NCBI RefSeq assembly: GCF_037890675.1 | Contig: NZ_CP149574.1 | Coordinates: forward strand, 3,448,874 to 3,512,873 | DNA from: Methylovirgula sp. 4M-Z18 | GTDB taxonomy: Bacteria; Pseudomonadota; Alphaproteobacteria; Rhizobiales; Beijerinckiaceae | DNA: 64,000 nucleotides | Direction of reading: 5' to 3' | In this document: positions 45,660 through 54,073 of the stretch, piece after piece | How the letters are laid out: each line of letters begins with the position of its first letter | How positions within the stretch are numbered: position 1 is the first letter of the stretch | The notes under the pieces: model-generated | What the model was told of the DNA's origin: nothing | Databases searched by the model: none | Seen by the model: the letters and a program-made list of their open reading frames with translations, nothing else | Program-made: the position numbers and the translations under genes

Positions 45660-46721
45660 ATGATAACTAACATTATGCCCTCACGTTCGCTTCCGACCAT
45701 TCCCTATTTCGACGCGCGCGCAACCGGCCTTGCGGCCCATTTGCACGCCCGCGCCGCCGCCGCGCGCGCATTGCGCGATGCCTGCCTGCCCTTGCCTGCC
45801 GCGCTGATGCCGGTGCTCACACCCCTCGACCTCTTGATGGGCCGCTGGTTGGGCCGCTCCGCCTCCATCTACCGGCGGGAAGCGGCAGAGATGGCGGCGC
45901 ATCTGAATTTCGCCGGCGCCATGACCATCAACATGTCGTATCAATACGGCTGCACCACGGGTGCGGGCCAGGGCCCGGACGGCGCGCCGCTGATGCGCCG
46001 CTCGCTCGATTGGCCGTTTCACGGCCTTGGCCGCATGGTCGAGGTCGTTCATCAGCGCGGCGCGGCGGGCGATTTTTACAATGTCACCTGGCCAGGCGCC
46101 ATCGGCGTGCTCACCGCACTCGCGCCGCAACGCTTCGCCGCCGCCATCAATCAAGCGCCCTGCGTGCGGCGCACGCCGGGCGCGCCGTTGCGCGGGTTCG
46201 ATTATGCGGTGAATTTCCATCGCACCGTCACGAAAGAAACCGGCTGGCCACCCGATCACCTGCTGCGCTACGCCTTCGAAACCTGCACGGATGCAGAGGC
46301 GGCCGTCGATCTTCTGTGCCGCGAGCCGGTAAGCCGCCCCGTGCTCTTCTCGCTTTGCGCGCCGCACGTGCAATCCTGCGCCGTGATCGAGCGGCGCGAG
46401 CGTAAGGCGTGCGTCTATCGCGGGGTGTTTGCGGTGGCCAATGATTGGCAGAAACCGGAGCGCGCCTGGGAGCCGCGCGGCGAACCCTATTTCGACCGCC
46501 GCCGCGACAATGCCGCGCGGCACGCCGCCATGCAGGCGGCTCTGCGCGCGAGCGAGCAGGAGTTTTCCTGGGTGAAAATCCCCATCCTCAACCGCAACAC
46601 CCGCCTCGCCGTGGAAATGTCGCCGGCGAGCGGCACGTTGCTGGTGCTGGGTTATGAGCGCGCGACAGGGGGAGCGTTGCCGGCGGCGGCGACGGGCGTT
46701 TTCGATTTGACCACCGTCTAG
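45660..46721 (+). CDS. Ntn hydrolase of the acid ceramidase / C45 type
   Basis: 353 residues. Cys98 in YQYGCTTGAG is followed by PLMRRSLDWPF, the Cys-plus-RxLDW arrangement of linear-amide C-N hydrolases (acid ceramidase, NAAA, penicillin acylase-like C45). If processed autocatalytically it would be cut before Cys98, yielding a ~97-residue alpha piece. The N-terminal 97 residues have no clear signal peptide. Starts at 45660 and 45675 are both possible. It is convergent with polA, and the stop codons overlap. Substrate unknown. Confidence 0.65.
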   Translation: MITNIMPSRSLPTIPYFDARATGLAAHLHARAAAARALRDACLPLPAALMPVLTPLDLLMGRWLGRSASIYRREAAEMAAHLNFAGAMTINMSYQYGCTTGAGQGPDGAPLMRRSLDWPFHGLGRMVEVVHQRGAAGDFYNVTWPGAIGVLTALAPQRFAAAINQAPCVRRTPGAPLRGFDYAVNFHRTVTKETGWPPDHLLRYAFETCTDAEAAVDLLCREPVSRPVLFSLCAPHVQSCAVIERRERKACVYRGVFAVANDWQKPERAWEPRGEPYFDRRRDNAARHAAMQAALRASEQEFSWVKIPILNRNTRLAVEMSPASGTLLVLGYERATGGALPAAATGVFDLTTV

Positions 46722-49711
46722 TGCGCCTCGTCCCAATTCCGCGCCGCCTTCGCATCGACCTGCAACGGCACTGAGATTTGCACCGCCGGATGCGGCGCAT
46801 TCTCCATCACTTTGCGCACGACCTTGATCGTCGCCTCGACCTCCATGTCCGGCACTTCGAACACCAATTCGTCGTGCACCTGCAGGAGCATGAGGGCGGA
46901 GAGTTTTGCCTCTGCCAGCGCGTCATCCATCCGCACCATGGCGCGGCGGATGATGTCGGCGGCCGAGCCTTGGATCGGCGCATTGATCGCCGCCCGCTCG
47001 TTGAAGGCACGCTCGGACGGGTTCGAGGCCGTAATGCGCGGATAATGGCATTTGCGTCCGAAGATCGTCGAGACATAGCCCTGCTCGCGGCAGGTCTTTT
47101 TGGTCACATCCATATATTCGCGAATGCCGGGAAAGCGCTCGAAATATTTGCGGATATAGGCGCCCGCCTCTTCGCGCGAAATGCCGAGCTGATTGGCGAG
47201 GCCGAAGGCCGAAATGCCGTAGATGATGCCGAAATTGATCGCTTTCGCCCGCCGCCGGATTTCCGACGGCATGCCCGCGACCGGCACGCCGAACATTTCG
47301 CTCGCCGTCATCGCATGAATGTCGAGCCCGTCGGCAAAGGCTTTCTTGAGCTGCGGAATATCGGCGATATGCGCAAGCACGCGCAATTCGATCTGGCTGT
47401 AGTCGGCCGAAATGAGCTTGTGTCCCGGCGTCGCGATGAAAGCCGTGCGTATTTTCCGCCCTTCCTCATTGCGGATCGGAATGTTCTGCAAATTCGGGTC
47501 GGAGGACGACAAACGCCCGGTTGTCGTTGCGGCAAGGGCGTAACTCGTGTGCACGCGATGCGTTTGCGGATGCACGAAATTCGGCAACGCGTCGGTGTAG
47601 GTCGATTTCAGTTTCGCGAGCTGGCGCCAATCCAGAATGCGCGCGGGCAATTCGTGTCCCTGTTCGGCAAGATCGTCGAGCACGCTGGCGGAGGTCGACC
47701 ACGCGCCGGTCTTGGTCTTCGTGCCGCCGGGCAGTCCCATCTTGCCGAAGAGAATGTCACCCAATTGTTTCGGCGAACCGAGGTTGAACGTCTCGCCGGC
47801 AAGCTCATGGATCTCATGCTCGAGCCGCGCCATGCCTTGCGCGAATTCGCCCGACAGGCGCGATAAGATCTGCCGGTCGATGGAAATGCCGCGCGCCTCC
47901 ATTTTGGCGAGCGTCTCCACCATCGGGCGTTCCAACGTCTCGTACACGTTCACCAGCTTTTCCGCCGGCAGGCGCGCCTTCAACACGTCCCATAGGCGCA
48001 AGGTGACATCGGCATCCTCCGCTGCATAGGCCGTTGCCTTATCGAGCGGCACGCGCGCGAAGCCGATGAAATTTTTGCCCGAGCCCGCGACTTCCGAAAA
48101 CGCGATCGGCTTGTGCCCCAGATATTTCTCCGACAATTCGTCCATGCCATGGCCATTCACGCCAGCGTCGAGCACGTAGGACAGAAGCATCGTGTCGTCG
48201 TAAGGTGCGATCTCGATGCCGCGCGCCTTCATCACGAGATAATCGAACTTGATGTTCTGGCCGATCTTCAACACCGATGGCGCGGTGAGGAGCGGTTTCA
48301 GCCGTGCCAGGACATCGCTCTCGCGCAATTGGCTTTCGATGAGATCATTGCCGCCGAAGAGGTCGCCAGAGCCCGCGGTGCGATGGCCGACCGGCACGTA
48401 GCACGCGCGGCCGGCGTGGGTCGCGAGCGAGAGGCCGACGAGTTCGGCCTGCATCGGATCGAGCGACGAGGTTTCCGTGTCGAACCCGACAAGGCCGAGA
48501 TCCATGGCCTCAGCAATCCACGCGTCGAGCGCCTCCAGGCTTGTGACGCAAGGATAGCTTGCCGCATCGATCGGTGTCGCCAAAGCTGCAGCAGCACGTG
48601 TCTTCGCCAAAGCCGCCGGCGTCGCTGCATCAGCCTCGGGCGCAGCGGCGGCTTTTGCCGGCGCGGGCGCAGGCGTCTCGCTCGGCGCGGGTTGCGGCTG
48701 CGGCGCGGCCACGCCGTTGCGGCCACGCCAAGCGCCAGGGCCAATAAAGGCAGGATCGGGCTCGATTGCCGCGACATCCGCGCCATAAAGATCGCCGACC
48801 CGTTTGGTGATCGCGTTGAATTCGAGCGCCTTGAGGAAACCGACGAGCTTGGCCGGATCGGGCTTTGGCAGCGACAACGTGTCGAGCGGCACCTCGAGAT
48901 CGACATCCTGCACCAGCGTCACCAGGGTCTTCGAAATGCGGATCAGCGCCACCGTTTCGGGATTGGTCAGCGTTTCTCGCCGCTTCGGCTGTTTGATCTC
49001 GCTCGCACGCGCCAGCAGCGTGTCGAGATCGCCATATTCGCCGATCAATTGCGCGGCGGTTTTCACGCCAATGCCCGGTGCGCCAGGCACATTGTCGGTC
49101 GAATCGCCGGCGAGCGCCTGGATGTCAATCACCTTGTCAGGCCCGCCGCCGAAATAGGCCGCGACCTCGTCGGGCCCGATGCGCCGCTCCTCACGGTCGC
49201 CCGAAGCCGGATCGAACATCGCCACTTTGGGTCCGACGAGCTGCATCAGGTCCTTGTCGGCGGAGATGATCAGCACGTCGGCGCCGCGCGCGCTCGCCTG
49301 TTTCGCATAGGTCGCGATGAGGTCGTCGGCCTCATAGCGGTCCTGCTCGATCGGGGTCAGACCAAAGGCCCGCACCGTTTCGCGCATCAGCGGAAATTGC
49401 GGAATGAGGTCTTCCGGCGGATCGGGCCGGTGGCTCTTATAGGGTGGGTAAATTTCCTTGCGGAAGGAATTTTCCGACTTGTCGAAAATGATCGCGAGAT
49501 GGGTCGGCTTGATGCCCGCCGCGCCCTCGCGCACGAACTGCAGCATCTTCGTGGCAAACAGCCGCACCGCGCCGACGGGCAGGCGGTCGGAGCGATAATT
49601 GTATTTCTGGTCCTGCCGAATCGACTGGAAATAGGCGCGAAAGACAAAGGACGAGCCGTCGACCAGAAAAACATGGTCGCCGGGCTTCACGGGATGCGAG
49701 CTTTGAGTCAT
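46718..49711 (-). CDS. polA: DNA polymerase I
   Basis: 997 residues. An N-terminal 5'-3' exonuclease (FLVDGSSFVFRAYF; ISADKDLMQLV; GDSTDNVPGAPGIG) is joined by a Pro/Ala linker (about 340-390) to an active 3'-5' proofreading domain (VGFDTETSSLDPMQAELVG), then the polymerase domain: RLSSSDPNLQNIPIRN, SADYSQIELRVLAH, RRRAKAINFGIIYG and VHDELVFEV. All three activities appear intact. The start at 49711 is the first ATG with a natural N-terminus. Its stop overlaps that of the Ntn hydrolase. Confidence 0.96.
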   Translation of the reverse strand: MTQSSHPVKPGDHVFLVDGSSFVFRAYFQSIRQDQKYNYRSDRLPVGAVRLFATKMLQFVREGAAGIKPTHLAIIFDKSENSFRKEIYPPYKSHRPDPPEDLIPQFPLMRETVRAFGLTPIEQDRYEADDLIATYAKQASARGADVLIISADKDLMQLVGPKVAMFDPASGDREERRIGPDEVAAYFGGGPDKVIDIQALAGDSTDNVPGAPGIGVKTAAQLIGEYGDLDTLLARASEIKQPKRRETLTNPETVALIRISKTLVTLVQDVDLEVPLDTLSLPKPDPAKLVGFLKALEFNAITKRVGDLYGADVAAIEPDPAFIGPGAWRGRNGVAAPQPQPAPSETPAPAPAKAAAAPEADAATPAALAKTRAAAALATPIDAASYPCVTSLEALDAWIAEAMDLGLVGFDTETSSLDPMQAELVGLSLATHAGRACYVPVGHRTAGSGDLFGGNDLIESQLRESDVLARLKPLLTAPSVLKIGQNIKFDYLVMKARGIEIAPYDDTMLLSYVLDAGVNGHGMDELSEKYLGHKPIAFSEVAGSGKNFIGFARVPLDKATAYAAEDADVTLRLWDVLKARLPAEKLVNVYETLERPMVETLAKMEARGISIDRQILSRLSGEFAQGMARLEHEIHELAGETFNLGSPKQLGDILFGKMGLPGGTKTKTGAWSTSASVLDDLAEQGHELPARILDWRQLAKLKSTYTDALPNFVHPQTHRVHTSYALAATTTGRLSSSDPNLQNIPIRNEEGRKIRTAFIATPGHKLISADYSQIELRVLAHIADIPQLKKAFADGLDIHAMTASEMFGVPVAGMPSEIRRRAKAINFGIIYGISAFGLANQLGISREEAGAYIRKYFERFPGIREYMDVTKKTCREQGYVSTIFGRKCHYPRITASNPSERAFNERAAINAPIQGSAADIIRRAMVRMDDALAEAKLSALMLLQVHDELVFEVPDMEVEATIKVVRKVMENAPHPAVQISVPLQVDAKAARNWDEAH

Positions 49712-49857
49712 AGGCCGAGCATACAAGCCTGCCCGCGGCCACGCCATCCCGAAAACCAATCGTGAACAAAAAATGCTGCCCCTGGCGCCTGCCGTCGCGC
49801 GGGAAAGCCAGTTGCGGCCCGGCCCGTGATAGGTTACATGGGGGGCAGGCTTTCAAA

Positions 49858-49934
49858 GCACCCATAGCTCAGCTGGATAGAGCGTTGCCCTCCGAAGGCA
49901 AAGGCCGCACGTTCGAATCGTGCTGGGTGCGCCA
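49858..49934 (+). tRNA. tRNA-Arg (anticodon CCG), CCA encoded
   Basis: Acceptor GCACCCA / TGGGTGC, D-arm GCTC-AGCTGGATA-GAGC, anticodon stem TTGCC / GGCAA with loop CTCCGAA, T-arm GCACG-TTCGAAT-CGTGC, discriminator G and CCA. Reads CGG. tRNA-Arg genes are common integration sites; recombinase and transposase scars lie just downstream. Confidence 0.96.
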
Positions 49935-49955
49935 CTTCGGTACACATCTGCGAAA

Positions 49956-50098
49956 GTTTGAATCGGCAAGGGCACCGCGCGCCATGGCCTGTTCCAGGGT
50001 CGATTTATCGCCCACAATCCCTATCGACCGCTCGCCGACTTCGATTCGATCGATCACAGCTTGAAGATTGGCCTTGCGGAAAGGAAGCGCGCCTGAGG
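49956..50098 (-). pseudogene. remnant of a large serine recombinase C-terminus
   Basis: On the minus strand, FRKANLQAVIDRIEVGERSI and GIVGDKSTLEQAM match the C-terminal end of serine-type site-specific recombinases (RxLLxRVxxVxVxDxxIRIxGxKxxLExA pattern). No N-terminal catalytic Ser domain or usable start is present, and the 3' side runs into tRNA-Arg. Read as a decayed integrase fragment. Confidence 0.55.
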
Positions 50099-50182
50099 TG
50101 ATATTCTCGCGCGCGGCGCGCGGCCGAGCGCATGCGGTGCGGTGGCAAGTGAAAAACAAAAACGCGCGGTCTCCCATCGGCT

Positions 50183-50422
50183 TCAATGCCGCGTCGTTTG
50201 CCGCCTCAGGTCCGCAACGTAGTCTTTGAAGTCCTGCCGACCGGACAGAGCCACAAGGTGGCTGGCCCGCAACAGCGACGGCTCGGCGTCCCGCCACACA
50301 GTAAGCGTAGCGCGGGTTACCGATAGAGCCTCCATTGCCTCGCCAACGGCTTCGCCAAGGGTATAAATCCGCCCGGCAAAATCCACGATTTCGTCAGGCA
50401 CGCAGCCTTCCAGAGAATTCAT
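50183..50422 (-). CDS. small protein of unknown function
   Basis: 79 residues: MNSLEGCVPDEIVDFAGRIY followed by TLGEAVGEAMEALSVTRATL and a basic end. Soluble, mixed alpha content. A GGGGGCAATAAG site precedes the ATG. It lies between the recombinase scar and the IS remnant, so it is probably an accessory gene. No family recognised. Confidence 0.5.
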   Translation of the reverse strand: MNSLEGCVPDEIVDFAGRIYTLGEAVGEAMEALSVTRATLTVWRDAEPSLLRASHLVALSGRQDFKDYVADLRRQTTRH

Positions 50423-50967
50423 CTTATTGCCCCCCGCCGATCAATTCCCCTAACAGGCATGCTGAACGCCCGATTTGTTCCAAATGCGCTGGCGGAGAAA
50501 ACGGCATCGCCGCCGCCGCAGCGAGAGCGTAAGTACGCGTTTGGGAAAACATAGTCCTAACCCCGGCCCATCGATTGCGCGTTCTTGTTGTTATGAATGT
50601 GGTAAAGTGTGTGACTGCGTACGTCGCTAGCTGGTCGTCCCAAATTATGGCTTCCCGTCCAAAAATGTGCGTGCAGGCCTACGGCGGCGCTGGTTTGTTT
50701 GGGTGTGCGCACGCGAACGGGCTTGCTGATCTTGAGTCCACGATCTCCGACCGAGTGCAACAGGCCCCGAACGCTTCCCTGAACTAGCCGCCATTATTCA
50801 GCGCCTTTGCGGCTTGGCAGGACGTTTTGCGACTGTCAGCCGGTACGCAAAGCGCGTCGATGCCGCTGAGCCTCTCCCGTGACGAAACGAAGATGTGACG
50901 GGCTAGGCTCAGGACCTATTAAATTAGGATGAGATGCGATTCACAGTGCCCGGATAGGGAGACTGTG
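50423..50967. other. intergenic stretch at the scarred edge
   Basis: 545 bp with no supported gene, RNA or repeat. It is somewhat lower in GC than the left part of the window and includes short frames with no family resemblance. Consistent with eroded mobile DNA. Confidence 0.45.
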
Positions 50968-51170
50968 ATGGGTGATTTGTTTCTGCTGAGTGAGCGCCAG
51001 ATGGCGCGCATATCGCCGTGTTTTACGTTGGCGCATGGCGTGCCGCGGGTTGAGGATCGTCGCGTTGTGAGCGGGATCGTCTATGTCATCCGCAACGGCT
51101 TGCAGTGGAAGGACGCACCGAAGGGTGGATTGAACTCTAGGCTCCACGTCGTCTGCAACGACAAGGCAGC
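50968..51170 (+). pseudogene. internally deleted IS5-type transposase remnant
   Basis: MGDLFLLSERQMARISPCF, GVPRVEDRRVVSGIVYVIRN and GLQWKDAPK are the N-terminus of an IS5-family transposase of the kind common in alphaproteobacteria. The next residues GGLNSRLHVVCNDK belong to a later part of the same protein, so roughly a third of the gene is missing in between. After NDK the reading frame enters unrelated sequence. No terminal repeats were identified. Confidence 0.7.
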
Positions 51171-51335
51171 CTCATCAACGATCGGAAGTCTCCGGGCTCT
51201 ATTGCCTCCATAGAGCTCGACTTTTTGTTCCTGAGCTGCCGCTGAATTGCCTCCAATTGTAAGAACGTCGAGGTCGTTACAAGCACACCTTTCATTGCGC
51301 CGAGACCGACCAGGCTCCACGTAAATGGCGCAATG

Positions 51336-51809
51336 TCAGAAGAAAGCGAATCCGTGGGCTCCAGCGACAGTGCCGAATGCCGTGAGCGCTGCAAGCAGCA
51401 GAAGGAATTCGTGAAGACGGCTCATCCGGCGGAAAGTGGTGGCCGGGTCTTGCAGGGCGCTCTTCTCAAACGTCGAATGCAGCAGCGGTTCGATCACGAA
51501 AAGCATGAGCATGAAGACGAGCCACAGACCGAGCATCGCTCCCATCCACCAGAAATTCGGATCGGCGAAACGATCCCAGAGATCCAGCCGATAGGTCATC
51601 CAAAGTCCGGTCGCACCTACGAGCGGAATAGAGATGCGGACTTGAGCTGAAAAACGCCGCTCGATGCATTCGAACAGTACCAGGGCCTCTTCCGTTGTCC
51701 GACGTAATCTTGCGAGCGGCAGTATGATCAGCGTCACGAAGGCCAGCCCGCCGATCCAGTGGATCACGGCAAGCACATGCAGCGCGCGAGCTAGTGCAAT
51801 GTCGTCCAT
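51336..51809 (-). CDS. four-helix membrane protein, CopD-like
   Basis: 157 residues with four hydrophobic helices: LHVLAVIHWIGGLAFVTLII, IPLVGATGLWMTY, MGAMLGLWLVFMLMLFVIEP, and FLLLLAALTAFGTVAG. Histidines in helices 1 (LHVL, IHW) and near the last helix (LHEF) resemble the CopD/heme-binding membrane pattern. The last gene of the nar cluster; 3 bp after DUF2478. Electron transfer or metal handling is possible but unproven. Confidence 0.7.
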   Translation of the reverse strand: MDDIALARALHVLAVIHWIGGLAFVTLIILPLARLRRTTEEALVLFECIERRFSAQVRISIPLVGATGLWMTYRLDLWDRFADPNFWWMGAMLGLWLVFMLMLFVIEPLLHSTFEKSALQDPATTFRRMSRLHEFLLLLAALTAFGTVAGAHGFAFF

Positions 51810-51812
51810 CGC

Positions 51813-52484
51813 TCACCTCTCGAAAATTGGCAACAGGGGAGCGAACCGCTTCACACCGTTCATCCCGGATACAAGCGGAGACGGGCTGACGAGTGGCACC
51901 TTTTCCAGCGGCCGATTCATGCGGGCGCCACCATTTCTTCTCGTCAGCCAGAGGTCGGGCCACAGATGTCGCGCCGCGGCGAGCCCATCGGAGCCGAGTT
52001 CAGACATTGCGATCTCGCGGGTAAGCCCCGCCGAGAATTCGCGAAACGGCGTGAGATTGATGGAGGGGACGCCAATCAGGACGCGAACGGATAGATCAAG
52101 TGCGTTGGCGATCAGCGTTCTGAAACCGCCGCCTTCAACCTCGGTCTTTCCGAATTTGCAGAGGATCATAAGATCGGTCCGGCTGGATAGCCCAGCCTCC
52201 GCCGTTGCGCAGGCGCGGAGCAGTCGATCTGTGTTCAGGACACAGCCGCGGGCGTGAGGACCGCGATCATCCGATATGCGATGAAGCTCGCCCGTCGCGA
52301 GATCCTGCAGATGCATATCGCATTTCAGGCGATCAGGTTTCGGCTCGCTACGCTGAAGGAGACCGGCCAGCCGCATACCGTGCTCGGTCATAGCTGCAGT
52401 AACTTCCTGCAGCAAAGCCTCGAACTGCCCACCGTCGGAATAGACGATTGCGGTAATGGGATGGATTCGATCAGCGATCTGCAT
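51813..52484 (-). CDS. DUF2478 family protein
   Basis: 223 residues. The family pattern runs ITAIVYSDGGQFEALLQEV, RLAGLLQRSE, CDMHLQDLATGELHRISDDRG, GCVLNTDRLL, DLMILCKFGKTEVEGGGF. DUF2478 proteins are typically next to molybdate uptake or molybdenum-cofactor genes and probably bind nucleotide. Here it follows moaA, in line with that. The start at 52484 has AAGGAG. The last 40 residues exceed the usual domain. Confidence 0.75.
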   Translation of the reverse strand: MQIADRIHPITAIVYSDGGQFEALLQEVTAAMTEHGMRLAGLLQRSEPKPDRLKCDMHLQDLATGELHRISDDRGPHARGCVLNTDRLLRACATAEAGLSSRTDLMILCKFGKTEVEGGGFRTLIANALDLSVRVLIGVPSINLTPFREFSAGLTREIAMSELGSDGLAAARHLWPDLWLTRRNGGARMNRPLEKVPLVSPSPLVSGMNGVKRFAPLLPIFER

Positions 52485-52619
52485 GCGGAATCTCCTTGTA
52501 AAATTGCTCCCAATCGCGGGCATCTGCAGTGCAGGCGCCGATACCAAGCCAGATGCTTCGGCGCGTTGGGCGACAGGTCCGAATACTTGCACGATAGAGG
52601 ACTGTACTGGGCATTTGCT

Positions 52620-53618
52620 TCACCCGCCGAGCGCCGACATATAGCGTGCAAGCGTTGGCCGCCCCCCTCGATCGATCTGGAAGTCGTGCCCACGTGGTTT
52701 TGCTTGGATTGCGTTATCGATGGCGGCGTGGAGCTCTTCGTCAGCCTCAGAACCACGAAGTGCTCTCTTCAGGTCGACACGATCCTCTTGGCCGAGGCAG
52801 GTGTAAAGCACGCCTGTCGCGCTCACTCGAACCCGATTGCAACTCTCGCAGAAGGTGTGGCTCATCGGTGTGATGAAGCCGATCCTACCGCCTGTCTCGG
52901 CGACACGAGCATAGCGGGCGGGGCCACCGGTACGCTCGGACGTATTGATCAGCGTCCACCGCGTTTCAATCAGGCGCCGCAACTCGGTCAACGGCAGGTA
53001 TTGATTGGTACGGTCCTCTCCGACATCGCCGAGAGGCATGGTCTCGATCAGCGTCAGATCCATCCCCTGACGATGAGCGAAGACAATCAAATCATGGATC
53101 TCACTCTCTGTGATCCCTTTCAGCGCGACGGCGTTGAGCTTCAGATGCAGGCCCGCTTCACGCGCGGCCCGTAGCCCGTCCATGACGACACCCAGCGTGC
53201 CGCGCCGCGTGATCGAACGAAAGCGCGCCGCGTCCAACGTATCCAGCGAGACGTTGATGCGTCGAACTCCGGCACGTGCTAGCTCTTCGGCATATTCGGC
53301 AAGGAGCGTTCCGTTCGTGGTGAGTGTCAATTCCTTGAGCGCTCCTGTCGCGAGATGCCGAGACAGTCCCCGCACCAGCGTCAGGGTACCCTTCCGCACC
53401 AAAGGTTCGCCACCCGTGATGCGGATCTTCAAGACCCCGCGGGCGACAAAGGCCGATGCCAACCGATCGAGTTCCTCCAGAGTGAGGAGTTCGCGGCGCG
53501 GAACGAAGGTCATTTGCTCCGCCATGCAATAGACACATCGTAAGTCGCAGCGGTCCGTCACCGACAGGCGCAGGTAGCTGATACGACGCCCGTAACTGTC
53601 GATAAGGGAACAGGCCAT
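52620..53618 (-). CDS. moaA: GTP 3',8-cyclase MoaA
   Basis: Radical-SAM enzyme, first step of molybdenum cofactor synthesis. 332 aa from the ATG at 53618 (GGAGGATAG upstream). The SAM cluster is Cys24-x3-Cys28-x2-Cys31 in CDLRCVYC, with [10 protein letters not shown] and [10 protein letters not shown] following. The C-terminal second cluster has [20 protein letters not shown], although the terminal GG is extended. As a gene of the nar operon, it supplies cofactor for NarG; a housekeeping moaA may exist elsewhere. Confidence 0.93.
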   Translation of the reverse strand: MACSLIDSYGRRISYLRLSVTDRCDLRCVYCMAEQMTFVPRRELLTLEELDRLASAFVARGVLKIRITGGEPLVRKGTLTLVRGLSRHLATGALKELTLTTNGTLLAEYAEELARAGVRRINVSLDTLDAARFRSITRRGTLGVVMDGLRAAREAGLHLKLNAVALKGITESEIHDLIVFAHRQGMDLTLIETMPLGDVGEDRTNQYLPLTELRRLIETRWTLINTSERTGGPARYARVAETGGRIGFITPMSHTFCESCNRVRVSATGVLYTCLGQEDRVDLKRALRGSEADEELHAAIDNAIQAKPRGHDFQIDRGGRPTLARYMSALGG

Positions 53619-53623
53619 GCTGT

Positions 53624-53776
53624 CTATCCTCCAAATCGCGATTGATCGAATGGGAGCACTTCGACCCACGAGCCAGACTGCGCAGACGTTGAGGCGCCCG
53701 ATACAGCGGCAATAGCGTCGGCGGACATCATCTGCCTGCCTGGGCTACGGCAGCTATCGCGGCGACCAATGCGCAT
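53624..53776 (-). CDS. 50-residue protein in the nar operon
   Basis: [20 protein letters not shown], then [20 protein letters not shown] and a short end. It starts 2 bp after the preceding stop and ends 5 bp before moaA, an operon-type fit. GGAGACCTGACG before the ATG may be the ribosome site. Composition is Ser/Ala/Arg-rich. No family recognised; it could be spurious, but the packing argues otherwise. Confidence 0.4.
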   Translation of the reverse strand: MRIGRRDSCRSPGRQMMSADAIAAVSGASTSAQSGSWVEVLPFDQSRFGG

Positions 53777-53778
53777 CG

Positions 53779-54063
53779 TCAGGTCTCCACTCCTCGCGGT
53801 AGGGCCTTTTCGAGAATCGCGCGCATCGCCGCTAGGCCGGGATCTTCCGCACGGTTCATGATGCCGATGAGCTGAGTCCAAAGATCGTCGGACGCGGTTT
53901 CCATGAAATTGCGTACGATCGAGCCAACGATATCGGCTGGCGGACGGCCCGATCCATCGGCGGCCGCAGCCAACCGTGCCAGCAGGGCGGGCTCGTCGAA
54001 AGCTGAGACGAGGTCCATGGCAACCTTCGGATTGTCCAGCGCGGCAATGAGGTTTCCGAGCAT
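53779..54063 (-). CDS. 94-residue protein in the nar operon
   Basis: MLGNLIAALDNPKVAMDLVS, ... RPPADIVGSIVRNFMETASD, ... ILEKALPRGVET. Helical, soluble, with a strong GAGGAGG ribosome site five bases before the ATG at 54063. It starts 10 bp after the isomerase stop. Its place between the isomerase and moaA suggests a role in maturation or stability of nitrate reductase. I do not recognise the family. Confidence 0.65.
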   Translation of the reverse strand: MLGNLIAALDNPKVAMDLVSAFDEPALLARLAAAADGSGRPPADIVGSIVRNFMETASDDLWTQLIGIMNRAEDPGLAAMRAILEKALPRGVET

Positions 54064-54073
54064 CGCATCCTCC

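Noticed and set aside
49869-50297. 142-codon frame spanning tRNA-Arg on the minus strand
   Set aside because: Its end is antisense tRNA (the HDSNVRPLPSEG artefact), and only the middle part resembles a recombinase, so it is recorded as a fragment rather than a gene.
50557-50787. Overlapping short frames on both strands in the scarred region
   Set aside because: No ribosome site, no family resemblance, cysteine-rich or random composition.
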